A program made the position numbers and the translations under genes. Under the pieces are notes generated by a model. That model did not search any database, was not told where the DNA came from, and saw nothing but the letters and a program-made list of their open reading frames with translations. A DNA stretch of 64,000 nt from Bergeyella porcorum. Its GTDB lineage: Bacteria > Bacteroidota > Bacteroidia > Flavobacteriales > Weeksellaceae. Shown one piece after another: positions 7,838-16,464 of this stretch; positions within the stretch are counted from its first letter, which is position 1; every line of letters starts with the position of its first letter. The stretch lies in contig NZ_JBHMFD010000007.1 in assembly GCF_042427575.1 (NCBI RefSeq), positions 1 through 64,000 of the forward strand, given 5' to 3'.

Positions 7838-9316
7838 CTAATTAATCACATAAGTAGTTCCTTCTCTACCGTCTTTCAGTTCAATACCTTCCGCAAGAAG
7901 CTTATCCCGAATTTGGTCAGAAAGTTCAAAATTTTTCGCCTTACGAGCCTGATTGCGAAGCTCTATCAAGACCTGCAATGTACCATCTAGCTTTTCACTA
8001 TTGCTTTCTTCCACATTCTGAAGTCCTAAAACATCATATACAAAAGCGTTTAGTGTGGCTTTCAAATCTTCTAAATCTTCTTTCGAAATGGATTCTTTAC
8101 CATCTTTCAATTTGAAAATAAAACTTACCATTTCAAACAGGTGTGAAATCAAAATCGGAGAGTTAAAATCATCGGTAAGAGCATCATAGCATTTTTGTTT
8201 CCAAGAGTTTAGCCATTCGCTGTTGGCTGTTGGCTGTTGGCTATTGGCTATTGGCTGTTGGCTATTGACTATTTTTACCGCTTCCATTAATCTATTAAAG
8301 CCTTTTTCACTCGCAATAAGGGCATCGTTTGACAAATCTACCACGCTTCTATAATGAGCCTGAAGGAAGAAAAACCGCACCACCGATGGATGAAAACCTT
8401 TCTCGAAAAAGTTATTCTCCCCCGAAATTAATTCCATTGGCAAAATGGTATTCCCTGTGGATTTACTCATTTTCTGCCCGTTGAGGGTAAGCATATTGGC
8501 GTGCATCCAGTAGTTCACAGGTGCGTGTCCATAGCAAGCTTTTCCTTGAGCTATTTCACACTCGTGATGTGGAAATTTCAAATCCATTCCTCCACCGTGG
8601 ATATCAAAGGTTTCACCTAAATATTTAGTGCTCATTGCTGTGCACTCCAAATGCCAGCCCGGGAAACCTTCTCCCCAAGGGGAAGGCCATTTCATAATAT
8701 GCTCTGGCGAAGCTTTTTTCCAAAGGGCAAAATCTTGTGGATTTTTCTTTTCGTGTTGCCCATCCAAATCTCGGGTATTAGCGAATAGCTCGTCAATATT
8801 TCGTTTGGATAGTTCGCCGTAATTGAGTCCTCTCCTATTATATTCCAGCACATCAAAGTAAACGGAACCGTTGCTTTCATATGCCAATCCTTTTTCAACT
8901 AAATTTTTAGTTAATTCCAATTGTTCTATGATATGCCCCGTTGCTGTTGGCTCTATATTAGGAGGAAGATTGTTGAAGGTTTTTAAGACATTATGGAAAT
9001 CCACCGTGTATTTCTGCACGATTTCCATTGGTTCTAGCTTCTCCAATCGAGATTGTTTTACAAAGCGGTCATTATTCACATCACCATCATCGGTAAGGTG
9101 CCCAGCATCGGTAATATTCCTTACATAGCGTACTTTGTAACCGAGATGCATCAGCGTTCGGTAGATAAAATCAAAAGACATAAAGGTACGCACATTGCCC
9201 ATATGCACATTGCTATACACCGTAGGCCCGCAGACATACATCCCAACATTACCTTCTAATATCGGCTTGAAAATTTCCTTTTCTCCCGTAAGAGAGTTGT
9301 ATATTTTGAGTTGCAT
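7838..9316 (-). CDS. cysS: Cysteinyl-tRNA synthetase with a repeat-encoded loop
   Basis: Charges tRNA-Cys with cysteine (class I synthetase). The 492-residue product has CGPTVYSNVHMGN (HIGH region with zinc Cys) near residues 29-41, the zinc ligands in WHLECTAMS and FPHHECE, and KMSKSTGN. Between the catalytic core and the C-terminal helical domain it carries SQQPIANSQQPTANSEW (about 351-367), encoded by seven consecutive 7-bp repeats at 8222-8270 (GTTGGCT/ATTGGCT). That DNA looks like the heptamer tracts filling intergenic gaps in this window. The frame is kept and all catalytic motifs are intact, so the enzyme should work. A lone gene, terminated at 7793-7831. Confidence 0.95.
   Translation of the reverse strand: MQLKIYNSLTGEKEIFKPILEGNVGMYVCGPTVYSNVHMGNVRTFMSFDFIYRTLMHLGYKVRYVRNITDAGHLTDDGDVNNDRFVKQSRLEKLEPMEIVQKYTVDFHNVLKTFNNLPPNIEPTATGHIIEQLELTKNLVEKGLAYESNGSVYFDVLEYNRRGLNYGELSKRNIDELFANTRDLDGQHEKKNPQDFALWKKASPEHIMKWPSPWGEGFPGWHLECTAMSTKYLGETFDIHGGGMDLKFPHHECEIAQGKACYGHAPVNYWMHANMLTLNGQKMSKSTGNTILPMELISGENNFFEKGFHPSVVRFFFLQAHYRSVVDLSNDALIASEKGFNRLMEAVKIVNSQQPIANSQQPTANSEWLNSWKQKCYDALTDDFNSPILISHLFEMVSFIFKLKDGKESISKEDLEDLKATLNAFVYDVLGLQNVEESNSEKLDGTLQVLIELRNQARKAKNFELSDQIRDKLLAEGIELKDGREGTTYVIN
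8222..8270. repeat. Seven heptamer repeats inside cysS
   Basis: Units GTTGGCT (x3), ATTGGCT (x2), GTTGGCT and ATTGACT follow each other without spacing. Three units make 21 bp, i.e. seven codons, so the protein shows a seven-residue period (NSQQPIA, NSQQPTA). The stretch is probably an in-frame expansion or insertion in a surface loop. Confidence 0.9.
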
Positions 9317-9346
9317 TGTTTTATTATTAAATGATTAAAAAAAATA

Positions 9347-9970
9347 TTAAATCCAAAAGTTTTCATTGATATAAAAAACAGTATCAATAAACGCTAAAAT
9401 CCCATTGGATGTCAATACATTTTCATCGTGTAAATCTTCGAGAATAATTCCCAAATCTTCGTTAATATAATCGTTATTTCGAATGAGTTTAAATCCATTA
9501 TTCAGCATAAAACTTTTAACATTTTCTAGATTAGTATGTTCTGTTGCTTTCACATATTTTTGTTTTACAACAGCGTAGAGCACATCATCTTTGAAACAAA
9601 AACCCAAAAGTTCATAGGCTGTATCTGGAAAAAAATAATTGTTAAGTAATAAATTATAAAAGTAATCTAGCCAAAATTCATAATAAATAGAATCATTCAA
9701 TTTAATTACATCTTCATCGCTATTAAGATATACTTTTTGCTCGGCACCTTCTGAAACAAACTTGGTAAAATCTATTTCCGAACACCAAAAATTATTATCC
9801 TCAATCCACGCTATGAGCTTCTCTTCTTCTTGTTTTTTATTTTGCTGTTTCTTTTCAGCCATTCCGCCTGCTTCTTGGCTTCTTCTAAGGAAGTTGATGA
9901 TTGTTTGGATAGCATCGCCATACTTAATCTTGCTCTTTCCTGAAAGGATATTTTGCAGTTCATATTTCAT
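9347..9970 (-). CDS. Kinase-fold protein of the polyvalent-protein kinase type
   Basis: A 207-residue protein with an N-terminal helical part of about 35 residues, a Lys/Gln/Glu-rich linker (37-52) and a small protein-kinase-like domain. I see a glycine-loop-like FVSEGAEQKVYL (71-82), a candidate ATP lysine in DVIKL (Lys90), a catalytic-loop-like LEDLHDENVL (178-187; His181, Asp182, Asn184) and a DFG-position Asp in FIDT (Asp196). This resembles the Kinase-PolyVal family, described in polyvalent proteins of mobile elements; related short genes occur in flavobacterial accessory regions. It sits alone between cysS and folE, 31 bp upstream of cysS on the same strand. Substrate unknown; a toxin or regulator role is only inference. 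Confidence 0.6.
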   Translation of the reverse strand: MKYELQNILSGKSKIKYGDAIQTIINFLRRSQEAGGMAEKKQQNKKQEEEKLIAWIEDNNFWCSEIDFTKFVSEGAEQKVYLNSDEDVIKLNDSIYYEFWLDYFYNLLLNNYFFPDTAYELLGFCFKDDVLYAVVKQKYVKATEHTNLENVKSFMLNNGFKLIRNNDYINEDLGIILEDLHDENVLTSNGILAFIDTVFYINENFWI

Positions 9971-10035
9971 TTATTTTATCATTCAGTTTCCTAATGAGTT
10001 TTATCACATCCACATTTGATTTTTTTTAATTTCAC

Positions 10036-10698
10036 CTAATCCAACTTCGAGTGAATCCCTACATAGTGTAAGAACTCTTGTCGAGTAATCGGATTGGTAC
10101 GGAATATACCACTAAGCTCTGCCGTAATGGTGGAACTTGCCGTATCTTTTATCCCTCTACAGTTCACACAGAGATGTTTAGCATCTATAATACACGCCAC
10201 ATCTTTGGTTCCGAGAGCTTCCTTCAAGGCAGAAACAATCTGCATCGTAAGACGCTCCTGCACCTGTGGGCGTTTCGCATAATAATCTACCAAACGATTA
10301 ATTTTTGACAGACCAATCACCTCTCCATTAGAAATATAAGCTACGTGAGCCTTCCCGATGATTGGCAAAAAGTGATGCTCGCAGAAAGAATACACCGTAA
10401 TATCTTTTTCCACCAGCATTTGGCGGTATTTATAGCTATTCTTAAAAGTGGAGATGCTTGGTTTATTTTCAGGAAGCAATCCTCCGAAAATTTCGTTCAC
10501 ATACATTTTCGCCACTCGCTTTGGGGAATCTTTCAGAGAATCATCGGTCATATCCAAGCCGAGTGTTTGCATAATTTCCTCGAAAAGACTTTCAATTTTA
10601 GCCACTTTTTCATTGGGTGACATTTGGAAGGCATCTTCCCTTAGGGGTGTGTGATCTTTCCCTGTAAACACATCATCATCGTTATCGAAACTGTTCAT
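10036..10698 (-). CDS. folE: GTP cyclohydrolase I
   Basis: Catalyses GTP to 7,8-dihydroneopterin triphosphate, the first step of folate (and queuosine) synthesis, as a zinc homodecamer. The 220-residue product has the zinc ligands in FCEHHFLP and LCVNCRG, the substrate-binding GLSKINRLVDYYAKRPQVQE, and C-terminal SGIFRTNPITRQEFL. The start is the ATG at 10698. A longer frame from 10761 would begin upstream of a good TACATTTG -7 box (10724-10731), so it cannot be translated from that promoter. The acidic N-terminal tail (FDNDDDVF) is normal for Bacteroidota. Single-gene unit, divergent from acpP. Confidence 0.95.
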   Translation of the reverse strand: MNSFDNDDDVFTGKDHTPLREDAFQMSPNEKVAKIESLFEEIMQTLGLDMTDDSLKDSPKRVAKMYVNEIFGGLLPENKPSISTFKNSYKYRQMLVEKDITVYSFCEHHFLPIIGKAHVAYISNGEVIGLSKINRLVDYYAKRPQVQERLTMQIVSALKEALGTKDVACIIDAKHLCVNCRGIKDTASSTITAELSGIFRTNPITRQEFLHYVGIHSKLD

Positions 10699-10723
10699 AA
10701 TATTATATAAGGATATTAAAACA

Positions 10724-10731
10724 CAAATGTA
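10724..10731 (-). promoter_or_regulatory. -7 box for folE
   Basis: TACATTTG, a full match to TAnnTTTG, lies 26 bp before the ATG and decides the start codon. Confidence 0.7.
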
Positions 10732-10845
10732 CGGATTTTTAAAAATAGAAATAAATTCCATCGGTTTTAAATTGCTCCAGAAGGGAAAAAAATTGCATCA
10801 GAAGCAAAAAGTAAAAAAAAGATGATTTATGATAAAGGTTTTTTT

Positions 10846-10853
10846 TATATTTG
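10846..10853 (+). promoter_or_regulatory. -7 box for the acpP operon
   Basis: TATATTTG matches TAnnTTTG, 35 bp before the acpP ATG. No clear TTTG -33 element is visible. Confidence 0.6.
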
Positions 10854-10887
10854 CACCATAATTAACAATTATTAAAATTAGAATATT

Positions 10888-11127
10888 ATGTCAGACATTG
10901 TATCAAGAGTAAAAGCTATCATCGCTGATAAGCTTGACGTGGAAGAAACAGAGGTAACTGCAGAAGCGAGCTTCACTAACGATTTAGGGGCTGATTCATT
11001 AGATACTGTGGAATTGATTATGGAATTTGAAAAAGAATTCAATATTCAAATCCCTGATGATCAAGCAGAAAAAATCACAACTGTAGGTCACGCTATTGCT
11101 TACATTGAAGAAGTAGTAAACAAATAA
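10888..11127 (+). CDS. acpP: Acyl carrier protein
   Basis: A 79-residue acidic carrier of fatty-acid intermediates. The 4'-phosphopantetheine attachment serine is in GADSLDTVEL (Ser37). Helices and length are typical. It heads a same-strand cluster acpP-fabF-rnc-IPExxxVDY-pyk with 29 bp or less between genes, an order conserved in many Flavobacteria, and is driven by a -7 box at 10846. Confidence 0.97.
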   Translation: MSDIVSRVKAIIADKLDVEETEVTAEASFTNDLGADSLDTVELIMEFEKEFNIQIPDDQAEKITTVGHAIAYIEEVVNK

Positions 11128-11156
11128 TTTATTTTTTTACAGATTAAATTAAAGTT

Positions 11157-12401
11157 ATGGAATTAAAAAGAGTAGTTGTAACAGGTTTTGGTGCGATAAC
11201 ACCTATTGGTAATAATGCAAAAGAATACTGGGAAAGCCTCATAGCAGGTAAGAGCGGTGCTGCTCCAATTACTCTTTTTGATGCCACAAACTTCAAAACT
11301 AAGTTCGCCTGCGAGGTAAAAAACTTTGATCCTTTGGCTCATTTCGATAGAAAAGAAGCCAAGAAAATGGATAGAAACACGCAGCTGGGAATTGTAGCGG
11401 CTAGAGAAGCCGTGGAACATTCTGGCATTCTCAATGGTGAGCTGAACAAGAATAGAGTTGGCGTTATATGGGGCTCTGGCATTGGTGGTCTTGAAACTTT
11501 TGAAACAGAAGTTTTGGGCTGGGCAAATACCGATATTCCTCGTTTTAACCCTTTCTTTATTCCTAAAATGATTGCAGATATTACCCCTGGACACATCTCT
11601 ATGGAGTATGGTTTCCACGGGCCTAATTACACTACGGTATCTGCTTGTGCATCATCAGCCAATGCTATTATAGATTCTAAAATGCTTATCCAACTAGGCA
11701 AGGCAGATGTTATTGTATGTGGTGGCTCAGAAGCAGCAGTTACGGCAAGTGGTGTAGGTGGTTTCAATGCCCTGATGGCACTTTCCACGAGAAATGATGA
11801 CCCTACCACAGCTTCTAGACCATTTGACAAAGACAGAGATGGATTTGTGTTGGGTGAAGGTGCAGGCTGTATTATTCTAGAAGAGTATGAACACGCTGTA
11901 AAACGCGGTGCCACCATCTATGCAGAACTAAAAGGAGGTGGTATGAGTGCAGATGCTTATCATATGACCGCTCCACATCCAGAAGGCTTAGGAGCTTACC
12001 TTGTGATGCAAAATTGCTTGGAAGACGCTGGTATTTCTGCCAATGAGGTGGATCATATCAATATGCACGGTACTTCCACACCGTTAGGAGATATTGCAGA
12101 GTCTAGTGCCATTTCTAAACTATTAGGAGAACACGCCTACGATATTCAAATCAACTCTACTAAATCTATGACGGGGCATCTCTTAGGTGCTGCGGGCGTT
12201 ATAGAGGCTATTGCAGCTGTTAATACCATTATTCACAATGTGGTGCCTCCTACCATCAATCACTTTACCGATGATGAGAAAATTGACAGCCGTCTCAACT
12301 TTACTTTCAACCACGCGGTAGAAAAAGAAGTAAAAGTAGCAATGAGTAATACCTTTGGATTTGGAGGTCATAACGCTTGCGTTCTATTTAAGGAAATCTA
12401 A
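11157..12401 (+). CDS. fabF: 3-oxoacyl-ACP synthase II
   Basis: Beta-ketoacyl-ACP synthase II condenses malonyl-ACP with acyl-ACP in fatty-acid elongation. In the 414-residue product the catalytic Cys is in TVSACASSANAI (about residue 164), and the two active-site His are in NMHGTSTPLGD (about 304) and KSMTGHLLGAAG (about 341). The C-terminal SNTFGFGGHNA glycine loop is present. Full length. It follows acpP after 29 bp, pairing enzyme with carrier. Confidence 0.97.
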   Translation: MELKRVVVTGFGAITPIGNNAKEYWESLIAGKSGAAPITLFDATNFKTKFACEVKNFDPLAHFDRKEAKKMDRNTQLGIVAAREAVEHSGILNGELNKNRVGVIWGSGIGGLETFETEVLGWANTDIPRFNPFFIPKMIADITPGHISMEYGFHGPNYTTVSACASSANAIIDSKMLIQLGKADVIVCGGSEAAVTASGVGGFNALMALSTRNDDPTTASRPFDKDRDGFVLGEGAGCIILEEYEHAVKRGATIYAELKGGGMSADAYHMTAPHPEGLGAYLVMQNCLEDAGISANEVDHINMHGTSTPLGDIAESSAISKLLGEHAYDIQINSTKSMTGHLLGAAGVIEAIAAVNTIIHNVVPPTINHFTDDEKIDSRLNFTFNHAVEKEVKVAMSNTFGFGGHNACVLFKEI

Positions 12402-12418
12402 TTTTTTAAATTTCTTAG

Positions 12419-13174
12419 ATGGAGTTGCGAAAATACTTTTCTAAATTCATCAAACAACGAAGAAAGAAACTCTCCGAAAAAGACTTGGCTCTAAGTACTA
12501 ACATTTCTAAAATGATAGCACAAGAGATTAAAGACATAAGCCTATATCGCCAAGCTTTTACTCTAAAAGCCTCTTCAAAAAAAGGTGAAAACTACGAGAG
12601 ATTAGAATTTTTAGGAGATTCCATTTTAGGAAGTACCATATCTTGCTACCTATTCAAAACCTACCCCGATGCCAATGAAGGCTACCTCACACAGATGAAA
12701 TCCAAGATTGTCAATAGAAAAAATCTAAACAAAATTGGAGATAATCTAAAACTTGTCCAGCTTATCCAAGCTGGAAATACTTCTGTGCTAAGTGAAAATA
12801 TTTCGGGAAATCTATTTGAAGCACTTATAGGAGCTATTTATTTGGATTTAGGCTATGAAACTTGCCAAGACATCCTCTTGAAAAAATTGCTTCCTCCGCA
12901 GGAGTTATTAAAACTTGAAAACAAAATAGCCAGTTATAAAAGCATCCTATTGGAATGGTCGCAGAAAAAGAAGGTGGAACTGCGATATGATACACAAGAA
13001 GAGCATCAAAACAAGCACATTAGTTTTAAAAGTTGTGTATGGATTGATGGAAAAAAAATATCTTGTGCTACAGAATCCTCCAAGAAAAAAGCAGAAGAAA
13101 AAGCCGCTCAGAGGGCATTTTATACCTTAAATAAAAAAGAACATATCCTTGAAAAATCTAAACTTGATTCTTGA
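12419..13174 (+). CDS. rnc: Ribonuclease III
   Basis: Double-strand-specific RNase for rRNA maturation and mRNA processing. The 251-residue product has the signature ERLEFLGDSIL (about 60-70), the second acidic cluster NLFEALIGAIYLDLG, and a C-terminal dsRNA-binding domain (ILLEWSQKKK to KKKAEEKAAQRAF). It starts 17 bp after fabF and its 3' end overlaps the next gene, so they should be translationally coupled. Confidence 0.95.
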   Translation: MELRKYFSKFIKQRRKKLSEKDLALSTNISKMIAQEIKDISLYRQAFTLKASSKKGENYERLEFLGDSILGSTISCYLFKTYPDANEGYLTQMKSKIVNRKNLNKIGDNLKLVQLIQAGNTSVLSENISGNLFEALIGAIYLDLGYETCQDILLKKLLPPQELLKLENKIASYKSILLEWSQKKKVELRYDTQEEHQNKHISFKSCVWIDGKKISCATESSKKKAEEKAAQRAFYTLNKKEHILEKSKLDS

Positions 13175-13619
13175 TGACGAAGATGAAGAAATCATCACTT
13201 GGGGACTGGTAAGGCTTTCCAAACACCTCCCAGACTATGAGTTATTTTTCCACATCAATCAAATCAACAGCAATCAGTTTAAAAGAATTGATGACCTAAA
13301 GATATCTAACACCTATTATCAACATAGCTATCCAAGGTTTGAAATTAATATTCCAGAAGCTAAGACTTGCCTTCAATTTATTGCCAATCAGTCCTCAGAG
13401 TTCAAACAAATACAAGAGATTACAGAGCTTTTCATAGAAGAAGAAGAAACCCAATGGCTACTTCCTACACACAAAGATGTAGATTACATTATAAAAACCT
13501 CTGATACATTTGCTGATTTTTCCGTAATTTTGCTCCCTGAATCTTTATTGTTTCAAATTCAAGACTATAGACTAAGCTCCAATGATGAGCTCTATCAACT
13601 CATACAGTATTATGAATAA
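13149..13619 (+). CDS. IPExxxVDY family protein
   Basis: A 156-residue protein of the IPExxxVDY family, a Bacteroidota-only group of unknown function. The naming motif appears here as LPTHKDVDY (about 117-125). The sequence is otherwise acidic and mixed alpha/beta, with no signal or membrane segment. The best start is TTG at 13149, overlapping rnc by 26 bp; no ATG fits before the conserved WGLVRLSKHLPDYELF block. A second in-frame TTG at 13164 is possible. The 3' end overlaps the pyk start by 8 bp. Confidence 0.8.
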   Translation: MKNLNLILDDEDEEIITWGLVRLSKHLPDYELFFHINQINSNQFKRIDDLKISNTYYQHSYPRFEINIPEAKTCLQFIANQSSEFKQIQEITELFIEEEETQWLLPTHKDVDYIIKTSDTFADFSVILLPESLLFQIQDYRLSSNDELYQLIQYYE

Positions 13620-15057
13620 ATATCTTAAAAAGACCAAAATAATTGCCACATTAGGCCCTACTTCTTCCAACAAAGAAACCATTAAAGAACTTATCAAAGC
13701 GGGAGCAGATATCTTCCGAATCAACTTCTCTCACGCAGATTATGACTTGGTGCGTACCAATGTGAACACCATTAGAGAAGTGAACAAAGAGCTGGGTACT
13801 TCGGTGGGAATTTTAGGAGACCTACAAGGTCCTAAACTAAGAATTGGCGTAGTAAAAGAAGGTTCTTACCTTAATCCAGGCGATATTCTTACCTTTACCA
13901 ATGAAAAAATAGAAGGGGACTCTCAAAGAGTCTATATGACCTATCAAGAATTTCCAAAAGATGTAAAAGCTGGCGAAAGAATCCTAATTGATGATGGTAA
14001 ACTGGTACTTCAAGTAATTGAGACCAATGAAAGAGATACCGTAAGAGCAGTTACCATCCAAGGAGGACCACTAAGCTCTAAAAAAGGGGTAAACCTGCCT
14101 AACACCAATGTATCTTTACCTGCACTTACCGAGAAAGACATCCAAGATGCCAATTTTATGTTGGATTTAGAATTGGATTGGATTGCCCTTTCCTTCGTAA
14201 GACACGCTCAGGACATCATCGATTTGAAAAAATTAATCGCTAATCACCCTACCAACAATCAAAAGACGCCTATCATCGCCAAAATAGAAAAACCAGAAGG
14301 CGTAAAAAATATAGACGAAATCCTTCTAGAATGTGATGGGCTAATGGTAGCGAGAGGGGACCTTGGTGTGGAAGTACCAATGGAGGAAGTCCCTGCCATC
14401 CAAAAAAATCTTGTAGAAAAAGCAAGACGCTATGCCAAGCCTGTAATCATTGCTACACAAATGATGGAAACGATGATTACCAGCCTTACCCCAACCCGTG
14501 CAGAGGTAAACGATGTTGCCAACTCCGTGCTAGACGGGGCAGATGCGGTGATGCTTTCTGGGGAAACTTCCGTAGGGAAATATCCAGTAGAGGTGGTAAC
14601 TAATATGGCTAAAATTGTAAAGAATATTGAAAATACCCACTTCTATAAAAACCAAAATGAACCTATCGAGAAAGAGTTTAATTGTATAGATGACCGTTTC
14701 ATCACCAATAGAATTTGTCTTGCAGCGGTAAGAATTGCGAAAACCACCTCCATAGAAGCCATCGTTACACTTACCAACTCTGGCTATACGGCTTTCCAAA
14801 TCTCCGCACATCGTCCAGATTCTCACATTATTGTATTTAGCTCAAATCCTCGTGTAGTAACGATGCTCAATCTCCTTTGGGGCGTAAGAGCGGTACTCTA
14901 TGAAAGCAACAAATCTACTGATGAAACCATCATTCAAGTGAATACCATCGTACGAGATATGGGCTATGTGGAAGATGGCGATTTCGTTATCAATCTCAAT
15001 GCGATGCCTGCTGGAGAAAAAGGCAGAACCAATACCTTAAGATTAACTACAATATAA
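13612..15057 (+). CDS. pyk: Pyruvate kinase
   Basis: Converts phosphoenolpyruvate and ADP to pyruvate and ATP. The 481-residue enzyme shows KIIATLGPTS at the N-terminus, FRINFSHAD, LQGPKLRIG, the active-site Lys segment IIAKIEKPEG, the metal-binding VARGDLGVEVP, and the MMETMI..PTRAEVNDVANSVLDGADA block. I start at the ATG at 13612, inside the last codons of the previous gene; an upstream in-frame start would add non-conserved residues. Last gene of the acpP cluster, followed by a hairpin at 15072-15184. Confidence 0.96.
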   Translation: MNKYLKKTKIIATLGPTSSNKETIKELIKAGADIFRINFSHADYDLVRTNVNTIREVNKELGTSVGILGDLQGPKLRIGVVKEGSYLNPGDILTFTNEKIEGDSQRVYMTYQEFPKDVKAGERILIDDGKLVLQVIETNERDTVRAVTIQGGPLSSKKGVNLPNTNVSLPALTEKDIQDANFMLDLELDWIALSFVRHAQDIIDLKKLIANHPTNNQKTPIIAKIEKPEGVKNIDEILLECDGLMVARGDLGVEVPMEEVPAIQKNLVEKARRYAKPVIIATQMMETMITSLTPTRAEVNDVANSVLDGADAVMLSGETSVGKYPVEVVTNMAKIVKNIENTHFYKNQNEPIEKEFNCIDDRFITNRICLAAVRIAKTTSIEAIVTLTNSGYTAFQISAHRPDSHIIVFSSNPRVVTMLNLLWGVRAVLYESNKSTDETIIQVNTIVRDMGYVEDGDFVINLNAMPAGEKGRTNTLRLTTI

Positions 15058-15071
15058 AAACAATCAACAAG

Positions 15072-15184
15072 AGGCTGTCCGAAAAGTGTCGAATTTGAAA
15101 TTTTAATAATTTTAAATATTTGTATATAAGCACTTTACAAATTACAAATAAAGCGGATTGTGACTTTTCGGTCAGCTTTTTTTT
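15072..15184 (+). terminator. Long-looped hairpin after pyk, terminator-like
   Basis: GCTGTCCGAAAAGT pairs with ACTTTTCGGTCAGC (one mismatch) across about 75 bases and is followed by eight Ts. The right arm plus T tract looks like a terminator of the 'GCTGTCCGAAAAGT' kind seen in this group, but the loop is unusually long, as if DNA had been inserted between the arms. Confidence 0.6.
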
Positions 15185-15251
15185 ATTTTATTAAAAAGGT
15201 CTATATTTCAACTATCATCCACTTATCATATTAATCTAAAACTCCAACAAA

Positions 15252-16289
15252 ATGAAATCTTTTTTACTACAAGATGAATTCAAAAACTGGCTCATTGGAA
15301 CGGAAAGAACTTCAGAAAGTTCAGCAAAGTCATATTTGAGCTACATTACTAGTGTAAACAAACTTATTGTTTTTAATCATAATGAAAAAAAATTTAGCTT
15401 TTTCGAAATATTAAATCTCGAATTCAAAAATAAAAATCACAATATCCTATCTCAATACATCACAGCTGCTATTGATGCCTTATCTCGTAAAGATGCAGAT
15501 AAAATTTTAGGAAGAGCAAAAAAAAGTCTTCAGAACTATAAAAGTGCTTTATTCAGTTACTTGGATTTCTTTGCTGAGCAATTTGCATCTGATTCCGATG
15601 ACATTAAAAATCAAATATCCGACAGTATAGAAGTTGATACACCTTCCAAAGAATTATCTCAAAAAAAGATTATACAAGAATACCCTAAAAAAGATTTACT
15701 CAAGGTGTTCAGCAGTAGAATTAAAACACAAGATCGTTGTTATGCCGATATTTTTTTTCCTATTAGATTTATTACTCGTGTTTTCAGGGAACAAAATAAA
15801 CAAGACATTTTTAGAGATTGGCTCGGCAATCTACTCAATTCTATCATCGTTTTTACAGAAAAAGGCACTACATCCTTATCACAAATTTCATCTCTGATTA
15901 TAGAAAACGAAGCGGTATATATCATTACAAAAGATAACACAAAAGAGATGGTTTACACAAAATTATCTGATAACACTACGCTAATCCCTCTCAAAACAAA
16001 CACATTAGCTCAAATAGCTATCGACCATGATCCTCCTCTTTACAATATAATGATCTCGAACAAAAATCAACTACCTATCATCTATCTCATTAGCCAAAAG
16101 TTAAGAGAATATATCAAAGATAAAATTGATTATAAAAATTTAAGTGAAGCTAGTCGAATTGAAGAACTTAGTGAATTCATACAGACCATTTCTATTCAAG
16201 ATTTGTTATCGGAGTTAAAGTTAATTACTTCTGAAACCAATTTACAATTGATGGATAGATCACAAAACACAAGCAAAGGTAAAGGTTAA
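15252..16289 (+). CDS. Unrecognised 345-residue protein in an accessory spot
   Basis: I do not recognise a family with confidence. The N-terminal 115 residues are helical and look like a tyrosine-recombinase core-binding (SAM-like) module: WLIGTERTSESSAKSYLSYI near 14-33 and SLQNYKSALFSYLDFF near 97-112. The rest (about 140-345) is alpha/beta without a visible nuclease or integrase catalytic motif. The product is Lys/Ser/Ile-rich with no signal peptide or membrane segment. It is flanked by the long-looped hairpin at 15072-15184 and an inverted repeat at 16345-16406, and by genes on other transcription units. It may be an accessory or defence-related gene, but that is inference from position. 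Confidence 0.55.
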   Translation: MKSFLLQDEFKNWLIGTERTSESSAKSYLSYITSVNKLIVFNHNEKKFSFFEILNLEFKNKNHNILSQYITAAIDALSRKDADKILGRAKKSLQNYKSALFSYLDFFAEQFASDSDDIKNQISDSIEVDTPSKELSQKKIIQEYPKKDLLKVFSSRIKTQDRCYADIFFPIRFITRVFREQNKQDIFRDWLGNLLNSIIVFTEKGTTSLSQISSLIIENEAVYIITKDNTKEMVYTKLSDNTTLIPLKTNTLAQIAIDHDPPLYNIMISNKNQLPIIYLISQKLREYIKDKIDYKNLSEASRIEELSEFIQTISIQDLLSELKLITSETNLQLMDRSQNTSKGKG

Positions 16290-16344
16290 ATATCAATCAC
16301 TTACAACAACCATCTAAGATAACAAATAAATCTTAGCTTTCTCA

Positions 16345-16406
16345 TTTCCGCCCCAAAGGACTCAACCATATCCAACTTCACATACCCGATTCCTTTGGGA
16401 CGGAAA
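16345..16406. repeat. 16-bp inverted repeat with 30-bp spacer
   Basis: TTTCCGCCCCAAAGGA (16345-16360) and TCCTTTGGGACGGAAA (16391-16406) are inverse complements with one mismatch. GC-rich arms in AT-rich surroundings suggest a strong RNA hairpin or a small element end. It follows the unrecognised gene by 55 bp and could terminate it, although only four Ts follow. Confidence 0.7.
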
Positions 16407-16464
16407 TCTTTTCATCATAGTTTATAAGTATAAAAGCTTCTTAGTGATAAAGGGCACTAGCATC

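Noticed and set aside
8660..8700. GC-rich CTTCTCCCCAAGGGGAAGGCC in cysS as another element end
   Set aside because: It encodes the normal conserved CysRS motif PSPWGEGFPGWHLEC and is not a copy of the leuS-insert repeat.
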